Positions 60,795 to 64,000 of a stretch of 64,000 nt of DNA are shown here, one piece after another (position 1 is the first letter of the stretch; each line of letters opens with the position of its first letter). Below the pieces are notes generated by a model. That model made no database searches. It worked only from the letters and a program-made list of their open reading frames with translations, and had not been told where the DNA came from. The position numbers and the translations under genes were made by a program. The DNA is from Parietichytrium sp. I65-24A. Its lineage: Eukaryota > Sar > Bigyra > Thraustochytrida > Thraustochytriidae. The stretch spans positions 372,001 to 436,000 of the forward strand of contig BLSF01000004.1 of NCBI GenBank assembly GCA_012862575.1, given 5' to 3'.

Positions 60795-63599
60795 TTATAA
60801 GCCTTCAGAGATAACGCTTGTCTCTTGACCAGATTGGACCATCGCAATTGGACCCAAGCCCTCCACAATTTCTTGGATAACTGAAATGTATTCCGACTCC
60901 AAGTTGCCACGAGGTGAGGACTTGGGCTGCCGAGCTCGATGAGCGCCTGGCATTTCTGGGAGCGCAAGGAAACTCACGCGAGTGCGTTGAGAAGAGTAAC
61001 TAGCTATGCTCTGATTGAGCTCTTTGGCAAGGTATCGTTGATCGCTGGTGTGCACAATCTCATCGATGGATTTCATACCGCGGCAAGCGACAACATGGCA
61101 CGTGGCGTCGTGCAACCTTGCGCGCTGAGAAACTTTCTCGAGCGCGGCTTTTTGCTCGTCAAGATTGCAGTGTTCATCCACGAGGTTCATGAGGCGGATT
61201 CTGTACTTGCGTTCGAGATGGAGAACATGAGCAAGCTGAAATTGTAATGAGAGGCGAGCGTCAAGATCCAGCTGAGAGCCGACGATCCAGACGTCGATAA
61301 AATTGCAATCTTTCTTGCTCTGCAACTCGCGATCAAAATTGCAAAGCACGACAATATTCTTCTTGAAGGAAACGACCGCATCACGCAACACGTCGACGTA
61401 GTCGGACTCTGTGGCGAATACTGGTACCTCGGCGAGGGATGCGCGGTCAGATGGTGCAATAGATGAGGCTCCGCTGCCCTGCAACCTGGCAATCTCTGCC
61501 ACGCTAGACTCGCGCAGCAGTTGAGCTTGCCGCTGTTCCCGTCGATTGATTTGACCATTACCGCTATTGCCAAAAACGTTCGGCATCAAGAGCACGACGC
61601 AGTTGGGGCGCATACCTCCAATACCTGCAAGCAACACAAGCTGCTGGTATGCAGAGCGCAGCGACTGTCCATAGGTGATCTCGGGGATAGCCTTAAGTTT
61701 GAGATCCTTTACAAGTTTGAGCCAGTGTGAACGGAGCTCATTGACGTCTTCGGTAGCAGATTCAATATCTCCGATCACAACGTCTCCGATAGAGTACAGT
61801 CCGCCTTTCTTGAGCGAGTTGCAGAAGTCCACGACTTGAAAGTTGACGTTTCCTGGGCCAAGAAGCAAAAGAAGACTGGGGCGCCAGTTCTTCAGGTGAT
61901 CGTCAATATCAAGTCTGAGGAGGTACTTTCTCACTTGGTGATACATAATGGATTGTGACACGTCGCCCCACGATTTGACGGGTGCTTTTACTGCAATCCA
62001 AACGTAGAGGAAGAGCAGCACTGACAGCGCCGTGGTTGCGTACCAGACATCGATATAGAACAGGAGGCCAATGCACATGACCAGCCCAATAAAGCTCTGA
62101 ATGCGCGAGTAGTATCTAAACTGGGGGCGGAAGTTCGGAGTTCCGCTCAGGTCCATCAGCAAGCAAGTCAAGTTAATAGCTCCGTAGGACACCAGAAAGA
62201 ATGCGGTGATAACTGGCGAGACCACGTCGAGATCTCCTATCAAGCAAGAGCTCTGAGCGATGACCCACATGAAAACCACCGCTCGGCGAGGCTCGTCGCC
62301 TTTGGTGGAACCTTTGGCAAAAAAGGAGATTCCAATATTCGGCGGAAGGTCGTCTCGAGCAAGAGCTTGCAAGAGTCGAGACCCCCCGAAAACACTGCCA
62401 AGCGCGCTGCTGAAGGCAGAAACGGCGATGCCGATGATGATGCAGTATTTGGAAGGCCAAGCGACGTTGGCCATGACGTTCATGTTGGTTTTGAGTGTTT
62501 CACGAGGAAATCCGCCCGCAAAGCTGATAATTAAGATGGCATACGTAAGCATAGCCATTAAAACGGCAGCAATGGTCCCTCGCCCGATGTCCCTGTTTGG
62601 GTTTCGGAGGTCACCACTTAGATTTGCCTGTTTTTGCCGTCCCGCATAGAAAAGAAAAAAAGAAGAGTTAGGCAAGCGAAATTGCGAGCGAGTGAGTGCT
62701 CGCACACAACTTACACCTTCGGAGATTCCAGTGACACCAGGAAAGATGATTGCAAAGACAGTCCTCCAGCTGCAGATTCCACCACACTTTTCATCGTATG
62801 TGAAGTCTGTCCACAGATTGTCACGGAGGTTCTCAATCTTGAAACCAGTGTAAGACCCGCCATTCTCCAACTCCTCGATAGGGTTTTGGAAAAATAGCGA
62901 GAGAATGCCGATGATGATAGCAGCGTACTGTATAGCGAAAATGATGCCATTAATGCGCGTGAAGAACTCAGCACCTAGATAGGAGATGAGGATCACGAGC
63001 GCCAAGGTGGCCGAAGACACTATACGGTTGTACATCTGCTTCTCATCGGCGGTCGTGGTATCGTCTGCAATGAATGCCTCTACGACAGCAGAAGCTACTC
63101 CAATGCAGTAGAAAGAGCTGCCCACGGCATACGAAAACATGAAGCAGAAGCCAATCTGTGATGAGGAAAAGGATGGTTGTCAGCAAATTATCCAATGCAT
63201 TTCAGTGCGCCCAACGTTTAAACTCCGAATGCTCAGAAAACTTACAGATCCTCCAAACTCAGCACCGAGACACCGGCTGATGAGAAAATAATTGCCTCCG
63301 CCACGCATATTGCCGTTGCTAACGAGCGCTGACATGGAAAGAACCGTGAGAAACGCAATGGTTTCTCCGATCCCAAACATGACGAATACGCCCGCCCATC
63401 CTGTGTATCCCACTGCAAACCCGATTCGCAGAAACAGCACCACCCCGAGAATGTTCAACAAGCACGGGATGAACACGCCATTGAACACGCCGAGATTGTT
63501 CTTGTGAACAACCCGTGGTGCTTCCACATCGCCTTCCTCCGAGCTGTGCGAACCCAGGAGGAGTTCCGTGCCGCTGTTCTCTGAGGTGCTGCCGTACAT
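60795..63599 (-). CDS. SLC12-family cation-chloride cotransporter, three exons
   Basis: An 875-residue cotransporter of K+/Na+ with Cl- in the APC superfamily. Exons (minus strand): 63599..63246, 63155..62715 and 62627..60795. Intron 1 is 90 nt and intron 2 is 87 nt; both are phase 0 with GTAAGT donors and CACAG/AACAG acceptors. The junctions restore family motifs: AEFGGS|IGFCFMFSYAVG, and PGVTGISEG|ANLSGDLRNPN. The first segment has NNLGVFNGVFIPCLLNILG and RGGGNYFLISRCLG. About twelve membrane spans are followed by a long cytoplasmic C-terminal domain (from about nt 61990 to the stop) with VNFQVVDFCNSLKKGG, NCVVLLMPNVFGN, and VPVFATESDYVDVLRDAV. The exact cation set (KCC, NKCC or other) is not resolved. 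Intron 2 lacks stops, so retention would insert 29 residues. Confidence 0.9.
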
Positions 63600-64000
63600 T
63601 GCGCTCGATCAAAATCCAATTCGAGAACCAATGCCTGTCTGAGTGACTGACTGATAGGCTGGCTGGCTGGCTGAATCAGCGTTCAACAAAGCCACTGCCC
63701 AAACGACTGATACAACACACAAATCGTCACACGCACTTGGGCGCTTTCCGAGCTTCACGTGCAACTGCCACGTGTCCCACAAAGGGCGCAGAGCCTTTTT
63801 CACGTTCCGTTCCGGTTTTGCCAAACCGACTTTTCTTACCAATGTATGCTGGCCAGCTTCCAGCTAACTTACCGTTCGCACTTTTCTCTCTCTCTCTCTT
63901 TCTTTCTTCTTTCTTTCTTTCCTTCTTCGGTCTCTCTGTGCACCTCTTCTGCGTCCGCTTTGTACGTCCTTCTCTTCTCCTCTTCTTCTCTTTTCACACT
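63600..64000. other. 5' flank of the SLC12 gene
   Basis: No second gene. CTGG/ACTGA repeats (63645-63670) and a long polypyrimidine tract (63885-64000) upstream of the cotransporter start. Confidence 0.5.

Noticed and set aside
1-64000. CRISPR arrays, bacterial operons or prophage
   Set aside because: Repeats are plain minisatellites without unique spacers, and genes are monocistronic with eukaryotic introns.

Overview
This 64-kb window is nuclear DNA of a protist. It most likely comes from a labyrinthulomycete (thraustochytrid-like stramenopile), although no single marker proves it. The reasons are: mostly long intron-poor genes with a few short GTAAGT-type introns; a tmcB-like multipass TPR/PAS protein; a WRKY19-type Cys/His zinc-finger protein; a secreted cellulase with Thr/Pro/Lys linkers and fungal-type CBM1 modules; very large Pro/Thr-rich surface proteins; and ciliary genes. 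There are no bacterial operons. I found no rRNA, no convincing tRNA, no CRISPR array, and no recognisable transposase, reverse transcriptase or virus-like gene.

Layout. 1-5.1 kb: 3' part of a tmcB-like membrane protein gene that enters from outside the window. 6.5-8.4 kb: GH5 cellulase. 8.4-13.5 kb: the longest gene-free stretch, rich in simple repeats. 13.5-22.1 kb: a carnosine-synthase-like ATP-grasp ligase, a family-16 methyltransferase, an FHA+WDR70 WD40 protein and a flavohemoglobin. 22.4-25.7 kb: a P1B heavy-metal ATPase with a Cys/His-rich N-terminus. 28.3-33.0 kb: a CFAP210-like ciliary protein, adenylate kinase 6 and a HEAT/ARM+DUF1963 protein. 34.2-37.7 kb: a Rab32-like GTPase and a DDX10/Dbp4 helicase. 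38.7-39.3 kb: a three-exon LC8-type dynein light chain hidden between ORFs. 39.4-46.2 kb: a 2,286-residue type I membrane protein (trefoil, three copies of an unnamed ~90-residue domain, PKD, TSP1-like repeats, one membrane span, cytoplasmic PH). 47.0-51.4 kb: a class I heme peroxidase, a divergent mitochondrial-carrier-like protein and the WRKY19-like zinc-finger protein. 52.6-56.6 kb: two small head-to-head paralogous genes of a family I do not recognise. 59.2-63.6 kb: a G-protein alpha subunit and an SLC12 cation-chloride cotransporter with two introns.

Organisation. Genes tend to occur as convergent pairs with 55-460 bp between stop codons, while most upstream regions are 0.4-5 kb and full of short tandem repeats. 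Two recurrent intergenic motifs stand out: tandem GATTGA-type repeats lying in sense orientation 5' of at least five genes, and a GTAC-rich partial palindrome (core AGTACTGACTGYGAG) found upstream of four to five genes.

Functional themes are cilium/zoospore biology (CFAP210, LC8), signalling and trafficking (G-alpha, Rab32-like, PH receptor), metal/NO/peroxide handling (P1B ATPase, flavohemoglobin, heme peroxidase), ribosome biogenesis (DDX10, AK6) and plant-polymer degradation (GH5-CBM1). These are neighbours, not an operon. Start codons were moved to the first plausible ATG wherever the open frame began at TTG or GTG.
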